A DNA stretch of 64,000 nucleotides from Tetrapyrgos nigripes (lineage: Eukaryota > Basidiomycota > Agaricomycetes > Agaricales > Campanellaceae), in assembly GCA_013368315.1 (NCBI GenBank), contig JAACJM010000005.1:558001-622000 (forward strand), written 5' to 3'. Position 1 is the first letter of the stretch; each line of letters starts with the position of its first letter. The notes under the pieces were generated by a model, which worked only from the letters and a program-made list of their open reading frames with translations, did no database searches and was not told the DNA's origin. Of this stretch, positions 1 through 11,570 are shown piece after piece. Made by a program: the position numbers and the translations under genes.

Positions 1-560
1 TGAGTGAATATATACCATGCATTGTAAGTATACCTTTCTGCTATACCTTGCCACTATGCATTGTATATCCTTTGAGTGAATATATACCATGCATTGTAAG
101 TATACCTTTCTGCTATACCTTGCCACTATGCATTGTATATCCTTTGAGTGATATATATCATGCATTGTAGGTATACTTTCTGCTATGCCTACTCACTATG
201 CATTGTATATCCTTTGAGTGATATATACCATGCATTGTAGGTATACTTTCTGCTATGCCTACTCACTATGCATTGTATATCCTTTGAGTGAATATATACC
301 ATGCATTGTAAGTATACCTTTCTGCTATACCTTGCCACTATGCATTGTATATCCTTTGAGTGATATATACCATGCATTGTAGATATACTTTCTGCTATGC
401 CTACTCACTATGCATTGTATATCCTTTGAGTAGAGATGCACCATGCGTTGTAAGTTCCTACTATACCTTTCAGTAAATATATACCATGCATTGTAGGTTT
501 ACTTTTCTCACTATGCATTGCATACCCTCAGTGAGTACATACCATGCATTGTGTGTAAGC
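1..560. repeat. Tandem repeat array, 70/72-bp units
   Basis: Units start at 1, 73, 145, 215, 285, 357 and 427, so lengths alternate 72, 72, 70, 70, 72, 70 bp. Each unit holds two half-units built on ATGCATTGTA. Two unit subtypes (AATATATACC and ATATATACC heads) are interspersed. The last copies, after 427, degrade towards 560. The array runs off the left edge of the window, so its full size is unknown. Short ORFs across it are periodic artefacts. Confidence 0.95.
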
Positions 561-639
561 CTTGCCTTGCCACACATTGTATAACAAGACTAGAAAGACG
601 ATAATAATATATTTAGCAGTACTTTACATGTGAACAGTA

Positions 640-930
640 TTAATAGAATAGGGGGAAAGAAGAAATAGGGGGGATAGGATAATTAGGGCAGAATAGGATA
701 CATAGGGGGAATATAAGATAAATAGAGCAGGATGAGATAAATAGGGAATATAAGATAAATAGAGCGGGATGAGATAAATAGGGGGAATAGCACAAAGAGG
801 AGATAAATAGGGCGGGGGATAGGACAGATAGATAGGGCGGGATAAAATGAATAGGGCATGCGGGATGGAGAAAAATAGGGCGGGATAGAATGATTAGGGC
901 GGGACAAAGAGATGGGGGTGGGAAAGGACT
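640..930. repeat. Purine-rich degenerate minisatellite
   Basis: Repeats of the type GATAGGGCGGGATAAAATGA with variable spacing give a strongly purine-rich plus strand (pyrimidine-rich on the other). No stable period could be counted by eye. From 930 to 1090 I see nothing recognisable. Confidence 0.75.
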
Positions 931-1090
931 GAATACATATAAATTCCGCCAGATTACTTACTAAACCCCAGCCCGGGACCTTGTAGAACGTGAAGGGGGC
1001 TCTTCATCGGTCACTTCACTAAGAGGACGCTTGGAACCTGGTTTGCGCCTACATATGCACTTCAACGCTTGAATCAAAAACTAGCCTTAA

Positions 1091-1396
1091 TTAAAGCACG
1101 TACCTCATGCTCCCATTTATGCATTCCATGACCCAAACCACATCTTTCACGGCTTCATCCCACCCTCTACGCTGCTCTGGTGTTTTCTGCACCTGAAACC
1201 AGTAAAACAGGCACAAAAGGACGGTAAGAAGTCCACATTGACCCGGCCATTTCATAACCTCCCATCTATCCTTGAGCTTCTTGTCCTCCAGCCGGTTCTG
1301 CACCAATCTGCCCAGGGAATCACGAATACGCCAATCAGGATTAATGACGGACCACCACGTCCACCATATACTTTCAAACGCCTCCACAGATTCCAT
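1091..1396 (-). CDS. Hypothetical protein or gene fragment, 101 aa
   Basis: The ORF contains IWWTWWSVINPDWR near its start and GLLTVLLCLFYWF in the middle, a pattern I associate with uncharacterised Agaricomycete proteins that usually continue upstream and are repeated in those genomes. The usual upstream part is not in frame here; related residues appear in a shifted frame at 1400-1480, which suggests an old frameshift. No catalytic motif is visible. Function unknown; probably a fragment rather than a complete gene. Confidence 0.4.
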   Translation of the reverse strand: MESVEAFESIWWTWWSVINPDWRIRDSLGRLVQNRLEDKKLKDRWEVMKWPGQCGLLTVLLCLFYWFQVQKTPEQRRGWDEAVKDVVWVMECINGSMRYVL

Positions 1397-1619
1397 ATCC
1401 TTGGGTGGCTCGCTCCGGATTCCCTTTCCGTGTTAAGCAGGCATGGTACGGTCCTGTACACTACTAAACGCAGTGGCAACTACGCAACTTACCTGGGGAT
1501 AAGAGATAGCTTGTTAGGCTTGTTAGAGGCTTGTAGAGCGATGTGGGTTAAGTATGAAACTTGTTATTTGGAGGACTATCTACGAGTCCTTATATACCTT
1601 TAAGGAGGTACAAATACAT

Positions 1620-1799
1620 GTAAACTAATACTAGAGTAACAATAAGATTCTATTGTACTTGATAGCACAATGCTGGTTTCGTACACTATTGTCGTACTAC
1701 ACTTATTGTCTATATAATCTTATTGTTCTATTTATAACTACTACTATTGTTCTACATAGATGTCGTTTGATGGCTGCAGCTGAATGCGCCAATTCAACA
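1620..1799 (-). repeat. Putative 3' LTR of the copia remnant
   Basis: Begins on the minus strand with TGTTGAATTGG directly after the polypurine tract at 1800-1811. The other end is placed at TGTAAACTAA (plus strand 1620) by the TG...CA rule only; no second LTR is present to prove it. Confidence 0.5.
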
Positions 1800-1915
1800 C
1801 TCCCCCTTGCTAAGCAGCACGGTAGTGCGCGTAAGCATAGGTAGGCGCTGTAAGCAGCCATGGAAAGAAGGGATCCAGTGCCTCGACATTTTTGATGCGA
1901 TTTATAGGACTTTCT

Positions 1916-2603
1916 TCAATTATAAAACTGAAGTCCCAATTGTTTCCTGAACTTTTCAAACTTTACTCGATCTAGAGCTTTAGTGAGTAGATCTGCAGGG
2001 TTATTGCTTCCTTCAATGAAGAATAACTTGACTGTCTCGTCGATGACTTTTTCTCGAACAAAATGATATCGAATATCAATGTGTTTGGTTCGCTTATCCG
2101 TGACAGGGTTTGATGCAATAAAAATTGATCCCTGATTATCACTGTAAATTGGAATAGCGTGGAGAGGATATTCGATTTCACTGAGAAGAGTCTTGAACCA
2201 GCAGACTTGTCGACTGCAGTCACTGAGTGCCATGTATTCAGCTTCAGTCGAAGACAGGGCAACTGTCTTTTGTTGTCTAGACGTCCAGCTAAATGGTGCT
2301 TGGGCTAATTGTAGAAAGAAGCCAGTTTGAGATTTGCGAGTTCCAGGATCTGATCCCCAATCGGAGTCTGTATAGGCTGATAAGCCTTCTCCCCCTCGAC
2401 CGTTGTACACAAGAGCATATTTTCTAGTGCCAACGAGATAACGGCAAATGTCTTTCGCCTTATTGTAGTGTTCTTGTGAGGGGTTTGCAGCAAATTGCGC
2501 AAGTTTTGTGACAGCAAAGGAAATATCAGGACGTGTTCCTAACATTAAGTAGAGTAAGGATCCGATTATCTCCTGATAACTTTGACGAAGAGTATAATTG
2601 ACA
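1916..2603 (-). pseudogene. Copia Pol fragment: RT tail and RNase H
   Basis: The frame reads GSLLYLMLGTRPDISFAV, the conserved copia RT tail, then the RNase H domain with AYTDSDWGSD, SSTEAEYMALSD, DNQGSI and DIRYHFVREK. These are the acidic RNase H residues and terminal motif of the Ty1/copia family. It ends with a stop at 1916. The 5' side breaks off near 2603 into unrelated sequence. It would have made cDNA together with the lost gag, protease, integrase and RT core; now a remnant. Confidence 0.9.
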
Positions 2604-2824
2604 GGAGTATTTAGTGTTTAGTGTCTGTGTCTTTTTTCGACCATTGCAAAGGGGGCAGTGGTAGAGGCCAGTTACTAGAGAAGTGGGCTCGCACCTCTTA
2701 TTTGCTTGTGTAAGCTTGCAGCCAGAAAAATGAGAGGAAATGAGCTTGCACCATTTTACCCTGAGCTGTCTAGAACCACCATGACAACACCAGCACAACC
2801 TTCAGCTTGACAAAAACAAAATAC

Positions 2825-5340
2825 AGCTTCTCCTGCTACTACTCCCACTCAACCACCTTCTACTCCTAAACCAATCCTGTCTGTCGAGAAGAACCAGACC
2901 CCTCAAGGACTAGTTCACAACAGCATGACTCTCCACACCCAACGAGACACTCATGTGGCCAAACCAGATACTGCAGCTCCAAGACATTCACATGAAGTTG
3001 TCCAAGCTGAGAAGAAGGCAAAGGAAAGGGAAAAAGAAGAGAATGCTATTGAGCAGATGGCCTTGCTTGAAGATAAGATGCAGCTGGAAGAGGAAGAGGC
3101 AGCCAATACAGCTAACCACCCCAAAGTACTGGCAAGAAAGCAAGACCTATGAAGAAGGACACAAGTGAGAAACAAGTGTCGAAGTCAAGGAAAAAGGTGA
3201 CCGGTAAGCAATGATACTGTTTTTGTATTACAATTCATTACCACTGACTTGCTCAAAGATGGTATACAAGATGGCAGTGCCAAAGCCCACCAAATACCTT
3301 TAGAGACTGCTAGCAAGGCCAGAAAACACAAATGAGAAAGCAAGAGTAAGTCAACAGTGGTTACTACAGGATTTTGTGACTTACCCTTTATACATATACC
3401 AGAGTCTCAAACTCCATCTGAGGCAGGAGATGCTGAAGAGCCTGGCATGGAAGACAACTCTGAGTCAGTCTTGCATGACTCCAGTAATGAGAGTGATGAG
3501 GGACAGCCCATGAAGAAGCAAGTGACAGTGATGAGTAAAACCGCTTTGCATGAGACTATCAACAAGAAACATCAGAATCCAGAACCAGAATTGATGTATG
3601 TATCTATCTATTTTGGTCACTCTGCCACTCTGACGTCGCCTGACTCCTGCACCCGAGCCTGCCAAAAAGAAGCAGAAGAAAAATGTTGGTGGACTCCGTG
3701 ATGATTGGCTTCAAGCAAATGTGACCAAAGTCAATAATCCGAAGCCAAAGACTGTGTCAAAACCAAATTCTCAAGTTGGTGCCAGCCTAGTCCCCATTGC
3801 AGCTGTTGCCCACGCAACTAGTCATCCCCAAGAGGACAATGAGTACAAGTTCAGAGGGCTAGTAGGTGAAGAGAATGATATAGAGGAAAGGAATGAGCTA
3901 TGGGCTGATAGTCAAGATACGGAAGCAGTCACTGCTGCTGCTGTCAAGGTTCTTTTTTTTTTGTTCATCCATACAACCAGTACTAATATCTTTCAAGGTT
4001 GGGGTGACTACATTGGTCCCAGATTTCACTTCTCCAGACAAGACAAAGAGAACAGAAGGCATTCACAGATCATTTTATTCCTGCTGTGCTTGACTTTATA
4101 GCATGTGTCAAAGTTTGGGCAGGTCTGGAAACACAAGAATATCCTGACCTTTGGGAAACTACTACTCCTGATGATGTCAAGGATGCCTGGCACCAGCTTA
4201 ATGGTCCTAAGGGTTTGATTGAAGTCCTAGTACATTGCTAACTATGTTTCTTTTGTCTCATCCGTTAATCCATCAGTGTTGACCTGTTGACTTGGTGTAG
4301 ACAAATGATCACATTGACAGCTGGCGCAGAAAGTTCAGAATGACTGCTGTCAACATGTTGGAGGACATTTTCACTCACCAACAGCTTGAAACTGCTGAAG
4401 ACAGGAAAGCTTATGTTGAGGAACAGCTGCAAGGCAATCACAAATCCAGGGTTTTCTATTTTCTTCACTCTGCTGAAGTCGATGGTAGAATGGAATATGC
4501 AGTGCATAATCATTTCACCCTACATATCACAGGCTGTTAATATTCCTTACATTCTTTACTTTCTGTTCTCGCAGGGCACTTCCAATCTGAGTTGATATCA
4601 CAGACATTTGCTGAGCATTTCGAGGCAATCTGACAAGTTCCAAAGGAACTTCGACAAGAAGCAAAGCCCACTGGTGCTCTTGTTCTCTCTATCCTTGTGA
4701 TGCGTGTCAATAGTTTCACTTGGCCTATGCGTACTAATTCTTCCTCTAGGGTCTCTGTGCATTAGAGTTTAACAAGACCAGGGTCTTCATCAGACCTAAC
4801 GGCTTGGAGGGTCATTTCTCTGAAAAAGCATGGGGTGACTGAGTAATCAAAGTCCAAGGCCACATTATCAACATCAACAAAACAACAGAACTCCATGAAC
4901 TATTCGAGGTCAACTGGGTTCAGAATAGCCCCAGGGTCAGCAACACACAGTGGAAGCATATCTTTGATACTGCAGAGTCATATATGAGTGTCTGCCATGG
5001 TGGTTCTGATGGAGGTGCACAGTCTGCAACTCCACAGCGTTCTATGAAACAAGAGGAGGCAGCAGAGGATTGGATGATACTGGAGGTGGACCCAGATGAA
5101 TTTATAGCCAGGTTAGCTCAATCCAAGGAATCTGGCAATACTAACACTGGCATTGACATTGCTGGCACTGGTACAATTGCAGAAAAGAGTACCAATACTG
5201 TACAGGGAGTTACTACAGGCACAGGTACCGGATGACGAGGATTCTGGTATTACTGGTGGTGAGGCCAAAAAAGATAAAAATGAAGATGGAGAGCAGGATG
5301 AGAATGAGGAGAAAGATGAGGAGAAGGATGCAAGATTCTG
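2825..5340 (+). pseudogene. Decayed Agaricomycete orphan gene
   Basis: A coding trace jumps between frames: a Lys/Glu-rich coiled-coil-like stretch (2925-3150), an acidic stretch (3400-3560), SKPNSQVG (about 3760), a helical region around 4100-4250, a segment near 4340-4620, and VFIRPNGLEGHFSEKAWGD (about 4780) followed by VKVQGHIIN-like residues and a Thr/Gly-rich tail near 5200. The last block resembles the C-terminal motif of a repeated Agaricomycete family of unknown function. Introns with GT..AG ends can be guessed (for example near 3205 and 3950), but stops and frameshifts (about 4090, 4630, 4840) remain. No function can be given. Confidence 0.55.
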
Positions 5341-5738
5341 ATGCAAGATTCTTAGCTTGCTGTTAAAATGGTGCGTAGCTTTTGATATAATGTACTCAAC
5401 ACATCTTACTGACTCTTACCCTCTCAAGCTGTTTGTCGATGATCCTGTGAATATGCTCTTCTTGAAGCTGCTACACAGGCTGCTCTCAACAGCAGTCCTA
5501 AAGCAGGAGTTTATAGTTGGACATGCCACCTTTTTCTATTTTCATCATAGCTTCAGATGAGACTTTCTTGACACTTTTACATTACTTTTGCATATACTTT
5601 AATAGACTTTTATAAAGCCGGTTTAACTTCTATCAGCGAGGGTACTTCTGTTTTGAAAGTCATTGGGGTAATGCCAAAAGTATGCAAAAAATCGGGAAAA
5701 GATCAAAAAAGTTGACTTGTATTTTTGCTGATGCAAAG

Positions 5739-6165
5739 ACAGTGACAACCACAACGATGAAAGAGGAGGAGGATGGGTTGTTTGCTGATTGTGATGCTGA
5801 CACTGATGCCAATGATGGCAACAATTCGCTCTCAAAATTGTATTTTATATTTAGGCTATTGAATACATACTGTATGCTGGTGGGGCGGGATGATGTGCTG
5901 GTGGTGATGAGTCATGTCCAGATATCACTGAGTTCAGGCTCATTCCTCATCAACAAGACAGTGATGACCACAAGGATGAAAGAGGAGGAAGATGGGTTGG
6001 ATGGGTTGTTTGCCAATTGCGATGCTGACACTGACACTGACAATGGCAACAATTGGCTCGTGAAATTGTATTTTATATTTAGGCTATTGAATACAGACTG
6101 TAGTACTAGTATGCTGGTGGGGCAGGATGATGTGCTGGTGGTGATGAGCCATCAGTATGACACAT
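5739..6165. repeat. Two tandem copies of a ~215-bp unit
   Basis: The stretch from GATGAAAGAGGAGGA at about 5757 recurs at about 5971, carrying on through TTTTATATTTAGGCTATTG to GGTGATGAG. A third copy lies at 10660-10870. Copies differ by a few percent. ORFs through them (for example 5682-6167) are probably fortuitous because no protein motif is recognisable. Confidence 0.85.
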
Positions 6166-6289
6166 AGGAAGCAGTGGGAAAGTGCCCAGACTCATGCCCA
6201 CATGTCCTAAAGGTCTCCCTGTATTACTGGCACTAGTACCCTCCCTATAAGTCCCCCAACTTTAACAGACTTAGGAGAGCTAAGCAGTA

Positions 6290-6852
6290 CAGGGTTTCAT
6301 GGGTCCTTGAGACAAACAACATGAAAGACAACTCCTTGCTCCAAATCCCCTTCAGACTTTTCTCAATTAGTTGCATAAATAGTATGCTTACAACCTTCTG
6401 TGACCTCCGAAGGTCTGAGGAGATGAGCTAGAAAGGCCCAAAATGTGTGAGAATGACTCCAAAATGATTATATTAAGAGGAAATGCCCTAGGTACACAAA
6501 GTATACCCAATCCCATTGACCAACATTGCTCATTAGCTCACTGTATGGTGGAAAAGAGAGCTCTGAGTTGGGAACAATGAGGGTGGGCATCAAATATGCT
6601 GTCAGATTATGCGGATGGGAACCAGCTTTATGTCCAAAAACAGGAAATCTAACTGTTGTCTCAAGGACTCAAAAAAGCATGATAAGTGTTTTTGAGACTG
6701 ATTACGCTCTTTCACTCCCTTGCCCCTCCTCCTGGGCCAATAAAAGTAGATAGACTTTATTTATTAATCTACTTTTTTTGTGGAAAAACTCAACATCCTT
6801 CCATTTCGAAGCTCATCTAAATTTCTGTGTCTCAAAGACCCATGAAACCCTG
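6290..6852. mobile_element. MITE with TA target duplication (Tc1/mariner-like)
   Basis: Terminal inverted repeats start CAGGGTTTCATGGGTC and match over about 24 bp with one mismatch. TA flanks both ends (6288-6289 and 6853-6854). The homologous block at 11530-11545 reads through with a single TA (11538-11539), an empty site. No transposase is encoded in the 563 bp, so it depends on an enzyme elsewhere. Confidence 0.9.
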
Positions 6853-6877
6853 TAATGCCTTGTACACAAGTGGACAT

Positions 6878-7200
6878 TGTAGGAATTACAATAAAGTAAT
6901 TCATAGTAAAGTTATAGACCACATAATATGGAGCTGATAATAGTGTATTGCGCTTGCAGCTTACTGCAATTGCATGATAATAGTATCTACTTTTACAAGC
7001 TTATATACTGTTAGCTATTGTGGCTGAGTGAGTCTGTAAATATAGCACAGTGGTGTAAAGTGGTTACTACAATGTAATATCTGATATCAGTCTGGAGTTA
7101 ATGATGTAAGAAACAATGTAAGCATGGAGCATAGTGGAAAGTAGGTGATGGATCATTGTAAATAAATTATAGATTGATATAATGATATAGAATTCCAACA
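6878..7200. mobile_element. Solo LTR, 323 bp, TSD GACAT
   Basis: The segment starts TGTAGGAATT and ends AATTCCAACA (TG..CA with inverted ends) and is flanked on both sides by GACAT (6873-6877 and 7201-7205). Copy B at 11559-11563 has one uninterrupted GACAT. This is the footprint of a retrotransposon that recombined between its LTRs. Family (gypsy or copia) not determined. Confidence 0.88.
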
Positions 7201-7439
7201 GACATTGCATCACGCATCAGCTTGTGTATATTTGACTATTCAGTAATATGAGGTGTCATATGTACAGTATACTTCCTAGTAGGGCATAGCTTTTGAGTGT
7301 AACCACCATGGTTACTATGGAGTAACACATACCTTCCTTATATAGTGGGTGTGCATGGACCATTCTTGTGGGTTCAGGGCATTGAGAGCATTGTGGTGTA
7401 AAGCACACACTTGGCTCAAAGCAATAGATATAGACAAAG

Positions 7440-7620
7440 CAGCAGTAGACAGAAGCAGTGTTGCTGCAGTCCAGGCAGGTCCAGTCTTTGACCAAATTTG
7501 CTGGCCCTTGACCCGGCCCTCGAGGGTCAGGCCAAAGTTTTTCTGGCCCTGGCCCTGGACTGGTGGTCTGGGTTCAACAGGGCCAGTCCAGGTCTGGACC
7601 CGGTCCTCACAGAGATTTTT
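7440..7620. repeat. Word-repeat element (GGCCCTGGAC type)
   Basis: A short GC-rich stretch made of the words TGGCCC, GACCC, CCAGTCCAGG and their complements, so it can fold on itself. The left edge reads TTGCTGCAGTCC, whose complement resembles the ATGGCAAC-like edge of similar elements in this window. No ORF of note; the ORF spanning it is fortuitous. Confidence 0.55.
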
Positions 7621-7671
7621 TTCCCTAATGTGGGAGTATTAAAAGATAGGAAATTTCACTTTAGCTGCAAC

Positions 7672-8134
7672 TGTCATGAGTCGTATCTACAGCTACCCCT
7701 ATCTTTCATTTGTCCACATTTTCCCCTTCTGATACAACACATGCACCTGAGTCTTAATGACTGATTCCTATTCTGGCTCATAATGACATGTTCAACACAT
7801 GTGCTTGAGTCTTACTGACTCATTTACTTACTTTGACTTGTTCTGACTCATAGTGACTCATACATACAGTATATAAACAGTAGCTACATCTACATGTACC
7901 CCAGTCCTGATATTTTCAAACCCTAGTCTGCAATGCCACTGGTATTTCTCTGAACAACTGCTTTATCTCTGTGCTTATCCATTCTGCTTCTATTTCAGCT
8001 TTACCTTTCCCGCAATATCAAGATATTCACGACTGCCCAGCAGTTCCACACCTCAAGACCATTCCAGATGACATAACCTTATTTCCCTATTGGCATTCTT
8101 GACTTCGAGGTCCTTGCAGATACGGTCCCTGACA
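7672..8134 (+). mobile_element. Solo LTR, family L1, 463 bp, TSD GCAAC
   Basis: Begins TGTCATGAGT and ends GTCCCTGACA, with GCAAC on each side (7667-7671, 8135-8139). It is the same family as the inverted copy at 22933-23318. Includes tracts of ACTCA/TGAGT words and a TATATAA-like sequence near 7870. From 8140 to 8590 I see no gene. Confidence 0.9.
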
Positions 8135-8744
8135 GCAACCATCTTTTGTGTAAAATTATCACTGAATGGTGTGTTTTGGTGCATCAGAGTGTCAAAAAGA
8201 CATTTTCAGTAACATGTCTGTGACTGATGTCACATTTTGTCACAATCAGGGAGTTGCCCAAGTGGTCTCTTGGCTCACTGCACGGCTGACACATGGCCAA
8301 ACTTAATAACTTGTAAGAACCAAGCCAAAGATATTTAGGCGAGGTGATGATGACACTAGAGAATTGAGTAGAATAAGGCAAGGTCTGTGTGATAAGACCA
8401 GACTAGAGTAAGGATACAGGATGAGTATCCTACTCTATATATACACTTTACAAATAACATCCATGTTTCTAGAGGAATTAATCAAGAAGATAAATTAAGG
8501 TCTTATGACGATGCGCTTGCAATCTAAGGGGATCCAAAGACAACTATGGAGCGATAAATGACCCAGCTCGGAAGAAGTTGATCTCGTTAGGGGAAAGTGG
8601 GTAGTGGCAATCAGAGAGATAAAGAAGGATTGAGAATCCTTCTAAGGTTCCTTGAACAAGGAATGAAAGGTTCATGGCATAACTGCTGCATCAAAAAAGC
8701 TGCCAAAGATGTTGAGGACTGCGCTAGGCCACTCAAACAAGCTC

Positions 8745-8890
8745 TACCGACACCTGGAACTTTGAGGTCTGACCCAATGCTGGACCCTGACTTGACCCTA
8801 CAGGTCCAGGTGTGGCCCAGCATAGCCACTGACCCTGGATGTTAGGGTTGGTTCAGGGTCAGTTCAGGGCCTGACCATGGCAACACTGGA
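8745..8890. repeat. Word-repeat element (GACCCTGG type)
   Basis: Words GGACCCTGAC, GGTCCAGG and CAGGGTCAG alternate in both orientations, and the right edge reads GACCATGGCAACACTGG. Comparable in design to 7440-7620, but with its own word set. Confidence 0.55.
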
Positions 8891-9339
8891 CAGAAGATGA
8901 TGAGAAACTAGTCCAGCTACAACCCTGGTTTATATACACAAAGCAAAAGACAAGGAGGAAACAATGGTGAAAAAATGGTAACTGATGAAATTGCACAAGG
9001 AATCGGAGAACTGTTAGAAATAATCAAAGTACAGCCTAGCATTCCTGGTAAGTGATAATCAAGTATCTGTCATAGAAAGATGAACAAAAGATGAACAACA
9101 GATGGCTGATTGATGAATGATTAAGGAAAAATAGAAGGAAAATAGAAAGAAAATCATCCAAAATAATCAAGTCATGACAGACATGTTTCAACAAAATTTT
9201 ACACTTACTACAAACTCGCTTAATATTAATTTTCCATAATTTTCCGTACCCTGCTTGATCCTGAACCTGCCTTATCACCCCCCAATACATCTTGAACCTC
9301 TGGCTGCCTTGAGAAAAGGTCTAACAGAACTTAAAAAAT

Positions 9340-9630
9340 GTGTTGATGCAAAAAGAAAATCTCACCACTAAGCTCAGATGCAGTGAAAAGTTAACAGGCA
9401 AAGAGGAGGAATGGCTTGACAATGAAGGGAATGTTGTGGATGGGACAGTGGTTGTGAAAAAGATGGACAATGCCTCAGATTATGAATGCGGTCTTGAGCA
9501 GTTGGACATGAGAGAGAAGGCCATTGTAGTGAACTTGAAGGACATTGCTGGCATTGTGAGTGGTGACAAGGTATCAAAGAAGAGAAAGCATATGTCAACC
9601 TTTTTCAATTGTTTCGTGGTTTTGACATGA
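9340..9630 (+). pseudogene. Unassigned ORF fragment, 96 aa
   Basis: The frame includes EEEWLDNEGNVVDG, DNASDYECGLEQLD and KAIVVNLKDIAGIV. The acidic spacing vaguely recalls the C-terminal part of fungal hAT transposases, but no complete motif is present. It lies just upstream of the pogo remnant in the same orientation. I do not assign a function. Upstream, 8900-9330 is AT-rich with no visible gene. Confidence 0.3.
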
Positions 9631-9649
9631 GTGATGATAGGTCCTGTCA

Positions 9650-10110
9650 AACCAAAAACAACCAAGGGAACCAACACGTCATCTAAAGAAGAGCCACTGG
9701 AATTTACATGCAAGGAAAATGCTACCCTCACTCAGTAGATCGAGATTCTTGACTGGTACCACAAGAACAGTAAAAACCAGACAACGACTGTGAAGCACTT
9801 TGACAAGAAATGGTGGAATTTGATGCTCTATGTGGGATTCCACAGGATGAGAAGTTGGAGTTGAGTGAAGGGTGCCTTACAAAGTTGAAGGACTGTTACA
9901 ACTTGAGGAGGTTTACAAAACATGGAGAGGCAGGATCAGCATCTCCTGAAGTTATCGAGGCAGAGCAAAAACGGATCCAGCAGTTCATTGCGCAATATGG
10001 ATACAGACTGAAGGATATTTTCAATATGGACAAGACTGGGCTTTTCTATGCATGAGTTTGCTTTCTAAAGAGAAGAGTGACAAAGGTTTGACCTACTTTA
10101 AGCATACCTC
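9650..10110 (+). pseudogene. Pogo/Tigger-type transposase remnant
   Basis: IEILDWYHKNSKNQTTT followed by KHFDK (about 9739-9805) is the DNA-binding helix-turn-helix of Tigger-like proteins; then, in another frame, RFTKHGEAGSASPE and IFNMDKTGLFYA (9920-10050) match the junction into the DDE domain, including the first catalytic Asp. A TAG stop at 9736-9738 sits just before IEILDW, a frameshift lies near 9808, and the remaining catalytic domain is lost after about 10110. It is therefore dead. TA-type MITEs in this window would need a related enzyme. Confidence 0.75.
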
Positions 10111-11002
10111 CTGACACTAAATCATTTCAGAAATGCACAAAATTACATATAAGAGAAGCTATAACATATTAAAGCTCTTCAATGCAAAAATCAGGATACA
10201 TATATTGATAGGCATGAGCTCATTGTTGTCACAAAGTAAATTGGTGGACAGACATTCTATCAACACTGAATGGTGGTGTGCTGCCTGCCATTGGATAAAG
10301 TAGATTCTCAAAGATTTATACACTGTTCAAAAGGGCTGTTTATGCTATGATACATCCCTTGAAAGCTGAAATACCCCATCACACTTACCACTGCATTTAA
10401 AAAATATGTACTACTTTCCAGGTTCATGTCTGTAGATTGATGGCCTAAGTACAGGTTAAACTAAATAATAACATTTCCCATAAATATATAAGGATTTTGT
10501 GCATAACATTGTGCCGCATTGACAAAGACGCAATGCAACAAGCAATCCTGACGCACATGCCATCACTGCCGTATTCCCAATATGGCTAATTCACTTATAT
10601 AAGCCATGCAGATATGTCCAGACATTGCTGAGGTCAGGCTCATTCCTCATCAACAAAGACAGCAATGACCACAAGAATGAAAGAGGAGGAGGATGGGCTG
10701 GATGGGGTGTTTGCCAATTGTGACGCTGACACTGATGCTGATGACAGCAACAATTGGCTTGCAAGATTGTATTTTATATTTAGGCTATTGAATACATACT
10801 GTAGTACTAGTACACTGGTGGGGTGGGATGACATACTGGTGGTGATGAGTCATCAGTATGACACATAGGAAGTGGCAGGAAAGTTGAAATAGATTTGGCC
10901 AATACTGTGCATGGAAAATATGAGGCCACTCAAGGCCACTGATCAGGGAAACAGTTGGTAACTTTAAGACTTCAAACCTATGTATTTCTACATATAATGG
11001 TG

Positions 11003-11215
11003 TATTAATAAGGATGAGAGAGGAGAGAATGATGGTGGTGAACATGATATACTCGTAAAGGAGAGAAAGGAAAGCCAACATGTCTAACTGGCAACTTTGG
11101 CAAGGTAGATTAATAAGGTTGAGAGAGAGGAGAGAATGGTGGTAGTGAACATAATATGCTCATAAAGGAGAGAAAAAAAAGCTAACACCTCTAACTGGCA
11201 ACTTTGGCAAGCTGC
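11003..11215. repeat. Tandem duplication, ~105-bp unit
   Basis: TTAATAAGG..GAGAGGAGAGAATG..AACTGGCAACTTTGGCAAG occurs at 11003-11107 and again at 11108-11215. Just downstream, 11250-11320 resembles the 5' part of the RecQ-like pseudogene (compare 19210-19290). Confidence 0.7.
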
Positions 11216-11570
11216 AGATTTGGATACAATAGGGGCAAGAGAAAAATGGGAAACCAAGAGCTATTCATATAGCCACAGGCAGAAAGTGAGTGTAAAAGAC
11301 TCAACCTCATTCTTCAGCCTCATAAGACTTACTGTAGTACTAGTACGCTGGTAGGGCAGGATGACATGCTGGTGGCAATGAGTCATCAGTCAGGAAAGTG
11401 CCCAGACTCACTCTCACATGTACCTGAAGGTCTCCCTGTATTACAGGCACTGGTACTCTCTCCTATAGGCTACATATACCCACCTCCCTGCTTCCTATAA
11501 TTCCCCCGACTTTAACGGACTTGGGAGAGCTAAGCGGTAACACCTTGTACACAAGCAGACATCGCATCAC

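Larger units (their letters stand above)
1620..2603 (-). mobile_element. 5'-truncated Ty1/copia retrotransposon
   Basis: On the minus strand the end of the pol gene (reverse transcriptase tail plus RNase H) is followed by a purine tract GCAAGGGGGAG and then TGTTGAATT, the expected order of polypurine tract and 3' LTR start. The LTR would be about 180 bp (1620-1799); its outer end is less certain. Everything upstream of the RT tail is lost at about 2603. The element is therefore immobile by itself. Confidence 0.8.
5915..7255. repeat. Repeat block, copy A
   Basis: Starts near TGTCCAGATATCACTGAG and matches 10615-12340 segment by segment: the 5920-6175 part, the CCCAGACTCA..GAGAGCTAAGC part (6186-6287), TTGTACACAAG (6860) and GCATCAGCTTGTGTATAT (7214) to about 7255. 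Two insertions absent from copy B split it (6290-6852 and 6878-7200). The family class is not recognised; it may be a long LTR. Confidence 0.75.

Noticed and set aside
1..430. Possible CRISPR array in the left tandem repeats
   Set aside because: Units are contiguous without unique spacers, and the organism is a eukaryote.
2951..3175. Minus-strand ORF rich in Ser and Cys
   Set aside because: It is the antisense of the Glu/Lys-rich stretch of the plus-strand pseudogene.
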